A stretch of 64,000 bases of DNA from Pedobacter glucosidilyticus DSM 23534 (GTDB taxonomy: Bacteria; Bacteroidota; Bacteroidia; Sphingobacteriales; Sphingobacteriaceae), in NCBI RefSeq assembly GCF_000425145.1, contig NZ_AULF01000009.1, positions 62,001-126,000 on the forward strand, in the 5' to 3' direction. Position 1 is the first letter of the stretch. Each line of letters starts with the position of its first letter. The notes beneath the pieces are model-generated. The model made no database searches, was not told the DNA's origin, and was given only the letters and a program-made list of their open reading frames with translations. Both the position numbers and the translations under genes were made by a program. Of the stretch, positions 35,737-44,527 are shown in pieces.

Positions 35737-38226
35737 TTATAATTTTTCTAAATCAGCAATATTGCTTTTTAAATATTCTATTTGAAGATTAACATCTGCT
35801 TTAGCTTGGGTAGGAGTAGAATTTAACAAATCTGTTTTTATTTTTAAAAGATTATGAAGTAAACCTATAACGTATTTATCAATACCATAAGATTTATACT
35901 GTATACCAATACCTTTTAAAAGAGCTACATTCTCGTTAAAAATGCCTGTATTTTTTATTTTGCTTAACATGCCAACATAACGCTGCATCATCTGAAACTT
36001 TTCTTCTATACCACCATCTTTAAAAGCCTTAGAAACAAAATCGAAATTATTTTCTGAACCTTCATCTGCATAAAGCGCTACCAGAGCAACAGATAAAGGG
36101 CCTCTGCTATCTTGTTCTAAAGTTTTTGCAAGTATGATTGCTTCTTTTTTATTGGTTGCAGCTAACGCTGCCAAGGCAGCGCCTTGTACCGCATACGATT
36201 TACTCTTTAAAGCTTCTTTAAACAATGTTTCATGCGAACTGTCTTTTAAAGATGCTAATGCAGTTATAGCAGCTGCTTGTACTAATGTTTTTTCATCGGT
36301 TTTAACTAAATTTTTAAGTATAGGAAGTGCTTTAGCTTTAACAGATGATTGATTTAGCTTTAGAGCATCTATGGCTTTGATTCTTATTTTGTAGTATTTA
36401 TCATTTAAAGCGCTGTGGATAATTGCTTGTGCAATTGCATCGCTACTATTTTTGCTAGCTGCGTTTAAGGCTTCTAAACGGTCAAGATACAGTGGTGCGT
36501 TCTCATATTGAAAGGCGTATTCACTTAAAGATTTTTCATCTGTTTTTTTTGCTAGTATGATTTTATCAGCATCAACATTAACTAAATCTGGTTTTTTATT
36601 TAGAGTGAAATTTAATGTGTCGGTTTTTTTAGTCATGAAATAATCGTGACGTTCTTTTTTACCACCTACATAAATATCAATTTTCATAGGTAACAAGAAT
36701 ACATCGTTTTTTTGAGTCTGATTTAATATAACTTGCTGTGTTTTTGCGCCTTCGTTCCAGCTATATTTGATGTTAAGCTCTGGATGACCTTCTCTAAAAT
36801 ACCATTGATTAAAAAACCAATTTAAGTCTTTACCAGTAACCTCTTCAAAAGCTAATCTCAATTGGTGCGCTTCGCCGGTTTTAAAGGCATTACTTTTTAG
36901 ATATAGATTTAAGCTTTTATAAAATGCATCTTCCCCAATATCATGACGAAGCATGTTTAATATACGCCCTCCTTTTTGATAAGACACTACATCAAACATA
37001 TCTTCTTTATCTTCATAATGAAATCTAATCAGATGTTTAGATTTAGCAGTAGGGTTATTAAGGTAGGCTTGCATAGCTTCATAATTATGAGCATCTCCTG
37101 CATCTTTACCAAATTTATATTCGTTCCAAAGGGTTTCGCTGATATCAGCAAAAGATTCATTAACAGATAAATTGCTCCAACTTTCGGCAGTTACGTAATC
37201 TCCAAACCAATGGTGAAAAAGTTCGTGTGCAATAACATCTTCACCAGCACTTCCATCTAACAGTTCACGGTCTGTTTGTTGAACAAAATCACCATGTATA
37301 GTGGCTGTGGTATTTTCCATTGCACCGCTTACAAAATCTCTCACTACAACTTGTGCATATTTATCCCAGGGGTAATCTATCCCTAATTTATTAGAAAAAA
37401 AGGTCATCATCTCTGGTGTATTACCAAAAATGCTTTTCGCATAAGGAGCGTACTTAGGCTCTAAATAATAGTCTACCGGTATGTTTTTCCATTTATCTTG
37501 ATAAATTTTAAAATTGCCTACAGCCATCATAAATAAATAAGGAGCGTGAGGCTTGTCCATTTTCCAAGTATCCGTACGAGTGCCATCTTTATTAGATTTT
37601 TTATTTACCAAAGTACCATTAGATAAAGTTGTATACTTTGCAGGCGCAGTTATGCTAATTTCCTGCGTGGTTTTTTGATTCGGACTATCTATGGTTGGAA
37701 ACCATACTGAAGAACTTTCAGTCTCGCCTTGTGTCCATATTTGAACAGGCTTATTTTGTATGGTACTATCAGGATTTATAAAATATAACCCTTTAGCATT
37801 GGTAATAGCTGCACTACCTTTGGCTTTAAGCTCATCGGGTTTAGCCACATAATCAATATAAACGGTATAGCTTTCTTTACTAGAATAAGTTTTATCGAGG
37901 TTTATTTTGAGTTTTAAACTATCATAGCTGTAGTTAAGCTTGCTTAGCTTATGATTAGTAACCAAAGCTACAGTTTTAATATCCATCCCTTTAGCATCTA
38001 GGGTTAAAGAATCAATAGCGTAAAAGAGAGGTTTAAGAGTTATCCAAGCTTTACCATTTAGCCTTCTTTTTTGATAATCGAAGCTAACATCTAATTTGGT
38101 GTGTATTAAATCGTTAATTTTATCAACTGTTGCCCGGTAAGCTTTTAGTGATTGTGAAAATGAGGCAGTAGGAAGAGAAAATAGTAAAATAACTACAGAT
38201 AAATACCTGAATAAGCGATAAATCAT
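35737..38226 (-). CDS. M1 family zinc aminopeptidase, exported
   Basis: 829 residues with a signal peptide (to ~residue 25, ASFSQ). An N-terminal beta domain is followed by the M1 catalytic domain: substrate-binding GAMEN at 301-305, zinc motif HELFHHWFG starting at His334 (His334, Glu335, His338) and the third ligand Glu357 in NESFAD. The C-terminal ~270 residues are helical repeats (HEAT-like: KALPILKNLVKTDEKTLVQAAAITALASLKD). It should remove N-terminal residues from peptides in the periplasm. All catalytic residues are present. It is divergent from the histidine kinase gene. Confidence 0.9.
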   Translation of the reverse strand: MIYRLFRYLSVVILLFSLPTASFSQSLKAYRATVDKINDLIHTKLDVSFDYQKRRLNGKAWITLKPLFYAIDSLTLDAKGMDIKTVALVTNHKLSKLNYSYDSLKLKINLDKTYSSKESYTVYIDYVAKPDELKAKGSAAITNAKGLYFINPDSTIQNKPVQIWTQGETESSSVWFPTIDSPNQKTTQEISITAPAKYTTLSNGTLVNKKSNKDGTRTDTWKMDKPHAPYLFMMAVGNFKIYQDKWKNIPVDYYLEPKYAPYAKSIFGNTPEMMTFFSNKLGIDYPWDKYAQVVVRDFVSGAMENTTATIHGDFVQQTDRELLDGSAGEDVIAHELFHHWFGDYVTAESWSNLSVNESFADISETLWNEYKFGKDAGDAHNYEAMQAYLNNPTAKSKHLIRFHYEDKEDMFDVVSYQKGGRILNMLRHDIGEDAFYKSLNLYLKSNAFKTGEAHQLRLAFEEVTGKDLNWFFNQWYFREGHPELNIKYSWNEGAKTQQVILNQTQKNDVFLLPMKIDIYVGGKKERHDYFMTKKTDTLNFTLNKKPDLVNVDADKIILAKKTDEKSLSEYAFQYENAPLYLDRLEALNAASKNSSDAIAQAIIHSALNDKYYKIRIKAIDALKLNQSSVKAKALPILKNLVKTDEKTLVQAAAITALASLKDSSHETLFKEALKSKSYAVQGAALAALAATNKKEAIILAKTLEQDSRGPLSVALVALYADEGSENNFDFVSKAFKDGGIEEKFQMMQRYVGMLSKIKNTGIFNENVALLKGIGIQYKSYGIDKYVIGLLHNLLKIKTDLLNSTPTQAKADVNLQIEYLKSNIADLEKL

Positions 38227-38336
38227 GTGAATTTAGTTAGTGAAGTTGCAAAGATATTTAAATTGAGTTAAAACTATTGTAGTTTCATTTGTAAAGAATT
38301 TATATCCTATTTATATTACGGCTTTAAATTGAATAC

Positions 38337-40310
38337 ATGAGTCATATATACCTAATCTTAATATACTTTCATCTATTACTCTTTCAGGGGATTGATATTA
38401 ATCATTATAAAAAGGTAATAAGCACTTCTGATAATGATTCATTAGTGGTAAATGCACACATTATGATGATGAAGTCTTTTGGACCTAATAAAATGGACTC
38501 CGTAAGATTGTATTTTAATAAAGCTTTTGACTATTCAAAAAAGAAAAACTTTTTAATAGGCGAGACTATCCTGAACCATAACATGGCTAATTTATTAAGT
38601 GTGCATGGAGATTTATCAGAAGCATTGGTTTATGCTAACGCCGCTGCTGCTGGTGCTAAAAAGCAAAAAGATGAGCTTAACCTAGCCAGGGCTTATGGAT
38701 TGTTAACGGTTATTTATGGGCGTAAGGGCGATTTTACAAAATCAGCGGCAAATGCATTTTCATCCTTAAATATTTTTGAAAAATTAAAAAATAAATCTGG
38801 TATGATTAACGCTTACATTAAATTAAGCGCAATCCATATACAAATTCATGATTTTAAAAGCGCACTTAAATACTGTAAAATTGCCGACTCTTTAAATAAA
38901 GAAGTAAAGGATAAAGATTTTGAGTTAGATATTGTAAATAATTTGGCTATAGCATTTGCAGAACAAGGTAAATTGGACGATGCTTTAGAAATGTTTAAAA
39001 GAGTAAGTAACTTAACAAAAAGGCAAAAATCTAAAATATCTGCACATGCTTCTGCACTGATGAATATTGGCTTAGTTTATAAAGAGAAAAAAGAATATAA
39101 AAAGGCCTTAGACTATTATCAACAATCTTACAAAGTTTCCTTAGATAATAATTATCCAGAGGGAATTGTAAAAAACATGCAGAATATTTCTGTTGCTTAT
39201 TATTTTATTGGTGATTATGATAAAAGTAATCAAGAGGCCTTAAAAGCCCTAGATAAATCGCGAGAAATGGGGGTTATTGATTTGGAAGTTGAGATTTTAG
39301 AAGGTTTAAGGAGTAATTATTTAAAACAGCAAGATTATAAAAATGCTCAAAAATATACAGAAGAGTATTACGAAGCAGCTATGAAGCTGAACGTTAAAGA
39401 GCGTGAGAGAGAAATTTCAGGTATTAAGGATAAGTATGAATTAGAAAAAACACAAGAGCAAGTTAAACTGCTTAATCAAATTAATGAAACAAGAACCAAG
39501 CAACGTAATTTAAGTATTATTCTTCTGGTGATTGCGTTCTTCTCTATGATTGTTTTTGCTTATTCTTATTATCGTATTAGAATTCTAAACAGGCAAAATG
39601 TTATTAACAAAGATAAATTGTTTGAGAGCAATCAAATTAAAGACAGGATATTTTCTATTATAGGTCATGATTTAAGAAGTGCCTATGTATCAACGTTAGG
39701 GATTTTAAGTCTTATCAAAGAAAACAATATATCAGAGCATGAAAAAAGCAGTATGATAGATCGTGTTATTCATCAATCTGAAACTGCATTAGAAACTTTA
39801 GATAAATTATTACATTGGGGCTACAGCCAAATAAGAGGAGCTAAAATTACGCTAGAGGATTTTAATTGCGCAACACCCATTAAGCAAACTTTAGATTTTT
39901 TACAGCAACTAATTCAAGAGAAACAGGTGGTTGTTGATAATCAGATTAATGAGGAAATATGTGTTTTGGCTGATAAAAATCATTTCAATTTTATCATAAG
40001 AAATCTAATTTCAAATGCAGTAAAGTTTACACCCAATGGTGGTAAAATAACTTTGAAATCTCAAGAAGAAAAAGATAGTTTTAAGTTTTTTATTACTGAT
40101 AGTGGTGTTGGTATTGCTAAAGCAAGATTAGAAAAAATTTTTACTGCCGACTCTTCAAGTACAAGTGGTACTCAAAACGAAAAGGGTACAGGATTAGGAT
40201 TGATCATCTGTAAAGAGTTTATAGAAAGTAACGGCGGTAAAATTGAAGTAAATAGTATAGAAGGAGTAGGAACTACTTTTAGCTTTACTTTAAAGAAGGG
40301 AAAATGTTAA
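38337..40310 (+). CDS. TPR sensor histidine kinase
   Basis: 657 residues. An N-terminal hydrophobic segment (~2-20) is followed by about six TPR repeats (~55-340; ALKYCKIADSLNKE, ALDYYQQSYKVSLDN), a transmembrane helix (~391-414), a short coiled coil, then a HisKA domain with FSIIGHDLRS (phosphoacceptor His444) and a HATPase domain (NLISNAVKFTPNGG, DSGVGIAKARLEKIF, GTGLGLIICKEFIE). No response regulator is adjacent, so it is an orphan kinase in this window. The TPR region presumably senses a protein partner in the periplasm. Confidence 0.88.
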   Translation: MSHIYLILIYFHLLLFQGIDINHYKKVISTSDNDSLVVNAHIMMMKSFGPNKMDSVRLYFNKAFDYSKKKNFLIGETILNHNMANLLSVHGDLSEALVYANAAAAGAKKQKDELNLARAYGLLTVIYGRKGDFTKSAANAFSSLNIFEKLKNKSGMINAYIKLSAIHIQIHDFKSALKYCKIADSLNKEVKDKDFELDIVNNLAIAFAEQGKLDDALEMFKRVSNLTKRQKSKISAHASALMNIGLVYKEKKEYKKALDYYQQSYKVSLDNNYPEGIVKNMQNISVAYYFIGDYDKSNQEALKALDKSREMGVIDLEVEILEGLRSNYLKQQDYKNAQKYTEEYYEAAMKLNVKEREREISGIKDKYELEKTQEQVKLLNQINETRTKQRNLSIILLVIAFFSMIVFAYSYYRIRILNRQNVINKDKLFESNQIKDRIFSIIGHDLRSAYVSTLGILSLIKENNISEHEKSSMIDRVIHQSETALETLDKLLHWGYSQIRGAKITLEDFNCATPIKQTLDFLQQLIQEKQVVVDNQINEEICVLADKNHFNFIIRNLISNAVKFTPNGGKITLKSQEEKDSFKFFITDSGVGIAKARLEKIFTADSSSTSGTQNEKGTGLGLIICKEFIESNGGKIEVNSIEGVGTTFSFTLKKGKC

Positions 40311-40312
40311 TG

Positions 40313-40355
40313 AAAAGAGAATGTCTCCAATACAATTTTTGAGGCATTCTCTTTT
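40313..40355. terminator. Bidirectional terminator between the kinase and bacilliredoxin genes
   Basis: AAAAGAGAATG (40313-40323) pairs perfectly with CATTCTCTTTT (40345-40355); the genes converge here. Confidence 0.8.
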
Positions 40356-40361
40356 AAGAAA

Positions 40362-40772
40362 TTAACAATATTGTTCAAAAGCACCAATCAAATTATCTGC
40401 TATCATTTGTGCTGGGCGACCTTCAATTTGATGTCTTTCTATAATGTGTACCAATTTACCATCTTTAAATAAAGCCATTGATGGCGATGATGGTGGGTAA
40501 GGCAACATGTAATTACGGGCAGCATCTACAGCGTCTTTCTCCATTCCGGCAAAAACAGTTACAATTTTACTAGGCTTTTTGCCTTCCTGTACCGCAATTT
40601 TAGCAGCCGGACGGGCATTTGCAGCAGCACAACCACAAACAGAGTTAACTACAACAAATGTTGTACCTTCTGTTTCTATAGCTTGTTTTACTTCATCAGC
40701 ATTTTTTAATTCTTCAAAACCAACACTAGTTAAGTCGGTTCTCATTGGGGCAACTAAATATTCTGGATACAT
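40362..40772 (-). CDS. Bacilliredoxin (BrxA/BrxB, YphP/YqiW family)
   Basis: A 136-residue thioredoxin-fold protein with the CGC active site at 46-48 (VVNSVCGCAAANARP). The length and YPPSSPSMALFKDGKLVHIIERHQIEGR region match the family, which removes bacillithiol from oxidised proteins. This implies the organism makes bacillithiol, though the biosynthesis genes are not in the window. Start ATG at 40772. Confidence 0.85.
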   Translation of the reverse strand: MYPEYLVAPMRTDLTSVGFEELKNADEVKQAIETEGTTFVVVNSVCGCAAANARPAAKIAVQEGKKPSKIVTVFAGMEKDAVDAARNYMLPYPPSSPSMALFKDGKLVHIIERHQIEGRPAQMIADNLIGAFEQYC

Positions 40773-40931
40773 TTTCTTTGTATTTACGATTTACGAATTA
40801 AGATTTTTCTTTTTACAAGCACAAAATTAAGCTTTTAACCAAATGCTAACAATAAAGCATATCAACTGGATGTCATAAAAGAATTGAATCATAGTATAAA
40901 TAATTGAGTTTGGGGTTTAATAGAACTTATG

Positions 40932-40948
40932 GTTTACAATTTGTAAAC
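40932..40948. promoter_or_regulatory. Palindromic candidate operator upstream of higBA
   Basis: GTTTACAA, one base, TTGTAAAC: a perfect 8-bp-arm palindrome, 6 bp before a TACCTTTG -7 box (40955-40962). It lies over the -33 region, as expected for HigA autorepression. Confidence 0.55.
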
Positions 40949-40967
40949 TTTTTTTACCTTTGAGTAG

Positions 40968-41282
40968 ATGAATCATTTTAACATCATAAAGCGTAGCACC
41001 TTAATTGAATTTTATACTAAGTATCCTGATGCTAAAAAGCCTATAGAACTTTGGTATTCTGAAATTAGAGAAAGTGATTTTAGCAATTTTAATGAGTTAA
41101 AGGCCGTTTATAAGCATGCAAGTGTAGTAGCAAATAACAGAGTTGTGTTTAATATAAAAGGTAATAACTACAGATTAGTTGTAAAGATTAACTTTTACAC
41201 TAAGCAAATTTTTATCATCTGGTTTGGTACACATAAAGATTACAATAAAATAGATGTAGAAACTATAAGCTATAAAAAATGA
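40968..41282 (+). CDS. higB: HigB family toxin
   Basis: 104 residues, matching the HigB/RelE-like mRNA interferase family of Bacteroidota (MNHFNIIKRSTLIEFYTKYPDAKKPIELWYSEIRESDFSNFNELKAVYKHA, then NNRVVFNIKGNNYRLVVKINFYTKQIFIIWFGTHKDYNKID). It should cleave mRNA at the ribosome when released from HigA. Its last four bases overlap the ATG of the antitoxin gene. Toxin-first order is typical of higBA. Confidence 0.85.
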   Translation: MNHFNIIKRSTLIEFYTKYPDAKKPIELWYSEIRESDFSNFNELKAVYKHASVVANNRVVFNIKGNNYRLVVKINFYTKQIFIIWFGTHKDYNKIDVETISYKK

Positions 41283-41638
41283 ATTGGACAATTTTAAAAA
41301 CAGAAAGCGATTATAATAAAGCCTTAGAGAGGCTAGACATAATTTTTGATGCTGAACCTAATAGCCCTGATTTTGCAGAAGCTGAATTATTAGGATTGCT
41401 TATCAGTAATTATGAGGATAAGCATTATCCAATAGCCAGCCCCAATCCCATAGAAGCTATAAAATTGAAGATGGAAGAATTAGGATTAAAGAATAAAGAC
41501 CTACAGCCTTATATTGGGTCTAAAAGCTACGTATCTTCTATACTAAGCGGTAAAAGGGAAATAACATTGCGTATAGCTAATATTTTACACCATAAACTCG
41601 GTATCCCTACTGTGGTATTCTTTAACGCAAACGTTTAA
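41279..41638 (+). CDS. higA: HigA family antitoxin
   Basis: 119 residues. The N-terminal half is helical and acidic (toxin-binding in this family). The C-terminal half has the helix-turn-helix GLKNKDLQPYIGSKSYVSSILSGKREITLRIANILHHKLGIP. The overlapping ATGA with higB shows coupling. It probably binds the palindrome at 40932-40948. Confidence 0.85.
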   Translation: MNWTILKTESDYNKALERLDIIFDAEPNSPDFAEAELLGLLISNYEDKHYPIASPNPIEAIKLKMEELGLKNKDLQPYIGSKSYVSSILSGKREITLRIANILHHKLGIPTVVFFNANV

Positions 41639-41669
41639 TAGGATTTGATTACCATTAAATTTAGAAATT

Positions 41670-41937
41670 ATGACCATGTTTGCGCCAGCACATCCGGGGG
41701 AATTAATAAAAGAAACCATAGAGGGATTGAGAGAAGAAACCAGTAATAAAACTGACTTTGGAAGAAGTTGCTGCTGGGTTAGAAATTAGTCGTAAAACTT
41801 TATCTGCCATCATCAATCAGAAGCAAGGTATTAGTCTTGAAATGGCATTAAAACTCGCCAAAGTTTTTAATACAAGTCTTGATTTTTGGTTAAGAGCACA
41901 AGAAAATTATAATCTTGCGCAGGCTGAAAAAAAGTGA
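41670..41937 (+). pseudogene. Frameshifted HigA/VapI-type antitoxin relic
   Basis: From ATG 41670 the frame reads MTMFAPAHPGELIKETIEGLREE, the usual start of HigA/VapI antidotes, then hits a stop. One frame over, from ~41745, it continues LTLEEVAAGLEISRKTLSA, then ISLEMALKLAKVFNTSLDFWL to TGA at 41935-41937. The total length (268 nt) is one base over a multiple of three, so a single-base insertion or an equivalent shift has broken the helix-turn-helix gene. No cognate toxin gene is next to it. It lies just outside the left end of the ahcY-targeting element. Confidence 0.75.
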
Positions 41938-41949
41938 ATACCGATAATA

Positions 41950-42084
41950 TCAGGGTTTTTTGGAGAGAAGCTGTGGCGGTATTGTAGATTGTAAAACTCC
42001 ATTAGTTGCATCAATCGCCTCACCTATTTTCAAAAGTTCTTCTATTTGTGATATTTTAAACTCTTTTTTATAGTAATCTTCCAT
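41950..42084 (-). CDS. Possible 44-residue hypothetical protein
   Basis: ATG at 42084 to TGA at 41950-41952 encodes MEDYYKKEFKISQIEELL, continuing as a short charged helix. No family is recognised. It may be real or the remnant of a toxin/antitoxin-type gene in this decayed stretch. No clear promoter. Confidence 0.3.
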   Translation of the reverse strand: MEDYYKKEFKISQIEELLKIGEAIDATNGVLQSTIPPQLLSKKP

Positions 42085-42152
42085 TTTATAATGAATTTTA
42101 GATGAGGGCTATAAAAATACCAAAATCTTAACAATCTCATTACCATTAACCA

Positions 42153-42184
42153 TTTGAATTTCATCCGCCTAAGCGGTATCTTTG
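42153..42184 (+). promoter_or_regulatory. Orphaned ahcY promoter at the left end of the element
   Basis: TTTG (42153-42156), 20 bp, then TATCTTTG (42177-42184): an excellent Bacteroidota sigma-A (TTTG / TAnnTTTG) promoter. It reads into the ATG at 42207, which is the start of ahcY's first four codons inside the left attachment site. A CCGC-CTAA-GCGG palindrome (42165-42176) fills the spacer and may be an operator. The intact ahcY gene now stands 10.5 kb away. Confidence 0.75.
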
Positions 42185-42202
42185 CAGCTCACAAAATAAA
42201 AA

Positions 42203-42219
42203 AACTATGTCATCAGTAG
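42203..42219. other. Left attachment site (attL core)
   Basis: AACTATGTCATCAGTAG is identical to 52749-52765. The match extends to 26 of 28 bases over 42194-42221 and 52740-52767. It includes the ahcY start codon and Met-Ser-Ser-Val codons; here the frame ends after eight codons. Confidence 0.85.
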
Positions 42220-42256
42220 TGATAATTTTATAGATTTCATAGTTTTGCACCATATT

Positions 42257-42295
42257 AAAAAAAGCTTATAATAGTGATTTATAGGCTTTTTTTAT
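42257..42295 (+). terminator. Terminator just inside attL
   Basis: AAAAAAAGCTTATAA (42257-42271) pairs with TTATAGGCTTTTTTT (42279-42293) with one G-T pair, ending in a T-run. It faces transcription from the orphaned ahcY promoter and so insulates the integrase gene from it. Confidence 0.75.
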
Positions 42296-42323
42296 TTAAT
42301 AATATTTCGTGGTATTAATAAAA

Positions 42324-42345
42324 GGTGTGCAAATGGTGTGCAAAT
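42324..42345 (+). repeat. Two tandem 11-bp repeats, candidate arm-type integrase sites (left)
   Basis: GGTGTGCAAAT occurs twice in direct tandem (42324-42334, 42335-42345), immediately upstream of a TATATTTG -7 box (42349-42356) and the integrase ATG. The same pair, slightly diverged and in the same orientation, lies at the right end. Confidence 0.7.
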
Positions 42346-42360
42346 TCTTATATTTGTAAT

Positions 42361-43620
42361 ATGGCATCAGCGCAAATCTATTTAGACAAAAGGCGACAAA
42401 AAGCAGACGGTAGTTTTCCTATTAAAATACGTGTGGGTAATGGTAAAGAGGTTCGGTATTATAGTACCGTACACAATTGCAATGGCCCTCATCATAAAGA
42501 GGAGTTTGACAAAATTATAACTGGGGGAGGACGGAATAAAACTATAATTAAAAAGCATGATGATTTGATAAGTTTACTTAATAAGGCAACGCAAATTATC
42601 GACACTCTTTATCCCTTTGATTTTGATACATTCGAAGTTAGATTTCGTCAAAAAGGTAATAGGTTAGATTTAATTTCCCTATTAATAAGTAAATCAGAAA
42701 AACTTAGATTAGAAGAAAAGTTTGGGAATGCTAATTTATACAAACAAGCTGCAAACCTCTTAACTGTTTACATATCAGAAAAAAATAACAGTGAGTTGTT
42801 ATTAAATAGTATCACACCTAAATACTTAAGTGAGTTTGAGTCTTGGGCCTTAAGCATAAAAAACAATAAGAAAGAACCTAAGTACTCGAAAACTACCCTA
42901 TCAATCTACATGATTAGAGTAAGGGCAATTTTTAACGATGCTATCAGCGATCAAGTTGTACACCCTTCTGTTTACCCTTTCCACACTCCACAAAATAATA
43001 GGGGTTATAAAATACCAGTACCAGCCGGAAACAAAAGAGCCTTGACGAAAGCTCAAATAATGCAAATTTTGAATTATGAGGCTTTGACCGATAAGCAGCA
43101 ACAAGCAAAGGACTTTTTCATATTCTCATACCTAGCTAGCGGAATGAATCTTATAGATATATTTTCCCTTCGTTGGTCTGATGTAAAAGGCGATGTCTTT
43201 ACTTTTATAAGGAAAAAAACAGCCGGTAAAACAGGCGGACGAAATGTAATTTCTATCACCTTAAACAAGGTCATGTTTGATATAATAGACAGACAAGGGA
43301 ATAAAAGAGGAACCAGTCCCCTAGTGTTCAAAATATTAAATCCTAATGCTTCAGAATTAGAAATCCAAAAAACCACAAGGCTCGTAATTGCAAGCATTAA
43401 TTCCAATCTTAAAAAGATAGCTGCCAAATTAGATATTACAACCGATATATCTAGCTATTACGCTAGACATAGCTTTAGCACCAACCTAATGAACAATAAC
43501 GCCCCAGTAGTATTTATTAGCAAGCAGTTAGGGCATACTAGTATAAAAACAACAGAGAATTATTTAGGTGAGTTCACAGATAATAACGCTCAATCTTACA
43601 CCGATAATCTTTTAGACTAG
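42361..43620 (+). CDS. int: Tyrosine recombinase (integrase) of the element
   Basis: 419 residues from ATG 42361; an upstream GTG at 42325 lies within the tandem repeats and is unlikely. Domains: N-terminal arm-binding region (QIYLDKRRQKADGSFPIKIRVG), SAM-like core-binding region (~120-215) and C-terminal catalytic domain. In the catalytic domain SGMNLIDIFSLRWSD corresponds to the first Arg motif but has Asn instead of Arg, a substitution-type change also known for the CTnDOT integrase. SYYARHSFSTNL gives the second Arg-His, and QLGHTSIKTTENYLGEF gives LGH and the nucleophile Tyr. It should join the element to the ahcY site. Confidence 0.92.
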   Translation: MASAQIYLDKRRQKADGSFPIKIRVGNGKEVRYYSTVHNCNGPHHKEEFDKIITGGGRNKTIIKKHDDLISLLNKATQIIDTLYPFDFDTFEVRFRQKGNRLDLISLLISKSEKLRLEEKFGNANLYKQAANLLTVYISEKNNSELLLNSITPKYLSEFESWALSIKNNKKEPKYSKTTLSIYMIRVRAIFNDAISDQVVHPSVYPFHTPQNNRGYKIPVPAGNKRALTKAQIMQILNYEALTDKQQQAKDFFIFSYLASGMNLIDIFSLRWSDVKGDVFTFIRKKTAGKTGGRNVISITLNKVMFDIIDRQGNKRGTSPLVFKILNPNASELEIQKTTRLVIASINSNLKKIAAKLDITTDISSYYARHSFSTNLMNNNAPVVFISKQLGHTSIKTTENYLGEFTDNNAQSYTDNLLD

Positions 43621-44007
43621 AATTGTCATATTACAGTCAGTATTTTTTATTATTTGTCTTAAAATTTTAAGATGAATAACAAAAAAGACCTAATTATTAT
43701 ACGTTTTTATTACGATTGCCAAAGGCAAACATCTATAAATCAGTTATTTGTAAAATATTTAATGTTTAACTAAGGTATATATTAGTATATTTGGGCAAGC
43801 GAAAGACAGATATTTTAATCTGATTTTTATAGACGGTTTCACGCTCGTAAACGGCTATGATTGATAAAAGAAATATTGTGGCTTAAGTCGCTTCGACTTT
43901 ACTGAAAAATCGCAAAAACGCAAAAAAGGAAAAAAGACCACTACGTAAAAAGTTGAGAATTAAAAGCAAGGGCGTTTGCTAATCATTAATCTTTAAAATT
44001 TACGAAA
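43621..44007. other. 387-bp non-coding region downstream of int
   Basis: No gene seen. It contains a candidate -7 box TATATTTG (43786-43793) and a perfect small hairpin AAGTCG-CTT-CGACTT (43885-43899) within a ~200-bp leader before the first HTH gene. It may hold the promoter of the 44008-48361 operon and possibly a structured leader or small RNA. Confidence 0.5.
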
Positions 44008-44202
44008 GTGAATAAACCTGATGTGTATGGCCTGAAAGGTCTCCAAGAACTTCTAAATTGCTCTAAGTTTACAGCGCAGAAAATCAAAAATAGCGGAAAA
44101 ATACCTTTTATTTCTGTTGGTAAAAAACTAGCATTCAATAGTGAAGAAGTATTACAAGCGTTAACTACTAAGGCAAAGGAGGGTCTACCCAATGCAAACT
44201 AA
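44008..44202 (+). CDS. Small HTH protein (DUF3853/excisionase-like)
   Basis: 64 residues. DVYGLKGLQELLNCSKFTAQKIKNSGKIPFISVGKKLAFNSEEVLQAL has the winged-helix pattern of MerR-type excisionases and DUF3853 proteins. GTG start at 44008. It overlaps the next HTH gene by 11 bp. Likely a recombination directionality factor or element regulator. Confidence 0.7.
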   Translation: MNKPDVYGLKGLQELLNCSKFTAQKIKNSGKIPFISVGKKLAFNSEEVLQALTTKAKEGLPNAN

Positions 44203-44527
44203 TGTAATGCAAAATCCTTTTGAGTTAATCCTTAATAAACTCAATCATTTAGAAAGCCTGATAGGTTCTGCTGCAACACAATCCTCAACGTCTTTTAAAT
44301 ATTTAAGCGTTGTTGAAGCAGCTCGGTTTTTAGATAAAACACCCAACGCTTTACGTGTAATGGTCTGCAAAAACCAAATAAAACACATTAAGAAAGGTGG
44401 AAAGCTTTATTTTCTTCAATCCGATATTGAAGAATATATGGAAAGCGGAAGGGTTGAAATAAAAAGCAAGGAAGACCCGATAGAAGCTTTAAAAGTTGGC
44501 AATAAAAAGAAAGGAGTCTCAAAATAA
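44192..44527 (+). CDS. Excisionase-family HTH protein
   Basis: 111 residues. The core KYLSVVEAARFLDKTPNALRVMVCKNQIKHIKKGGKLYFLQSDIEEYMESG (~33-85) is a clear HTH_17/excisionase domain, preceded by a helical N-terminus (possible coiled coil). Its stop codon overlaps the next start by one base. Together with the preceding HTH gene it could set excision versus integration or control replication genes. Confidence 0.8.
   Translation: MQTNVMQNPFELILNKLNHLESLIGSAATQSSTSFKYLSVVEAARFLDKTPNALRVMVCKNQIKHIKKGGKLYFLQSDIEEYMESGRVEIKSKEDPIEALKVGNKKKGVSK

Noticed and set aside
42207-42233. Short gene starting at the attL copy of the ahcY ATG
   Set aside because: The frame is only eight codons before a stop; it is the leftover of the ahcY start.
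43621-44007. Origin of transfer for conjugation
   Set aside because: Only a 6-bp hairpin is visible and no relaxase or mobilisation gene is present in the element.
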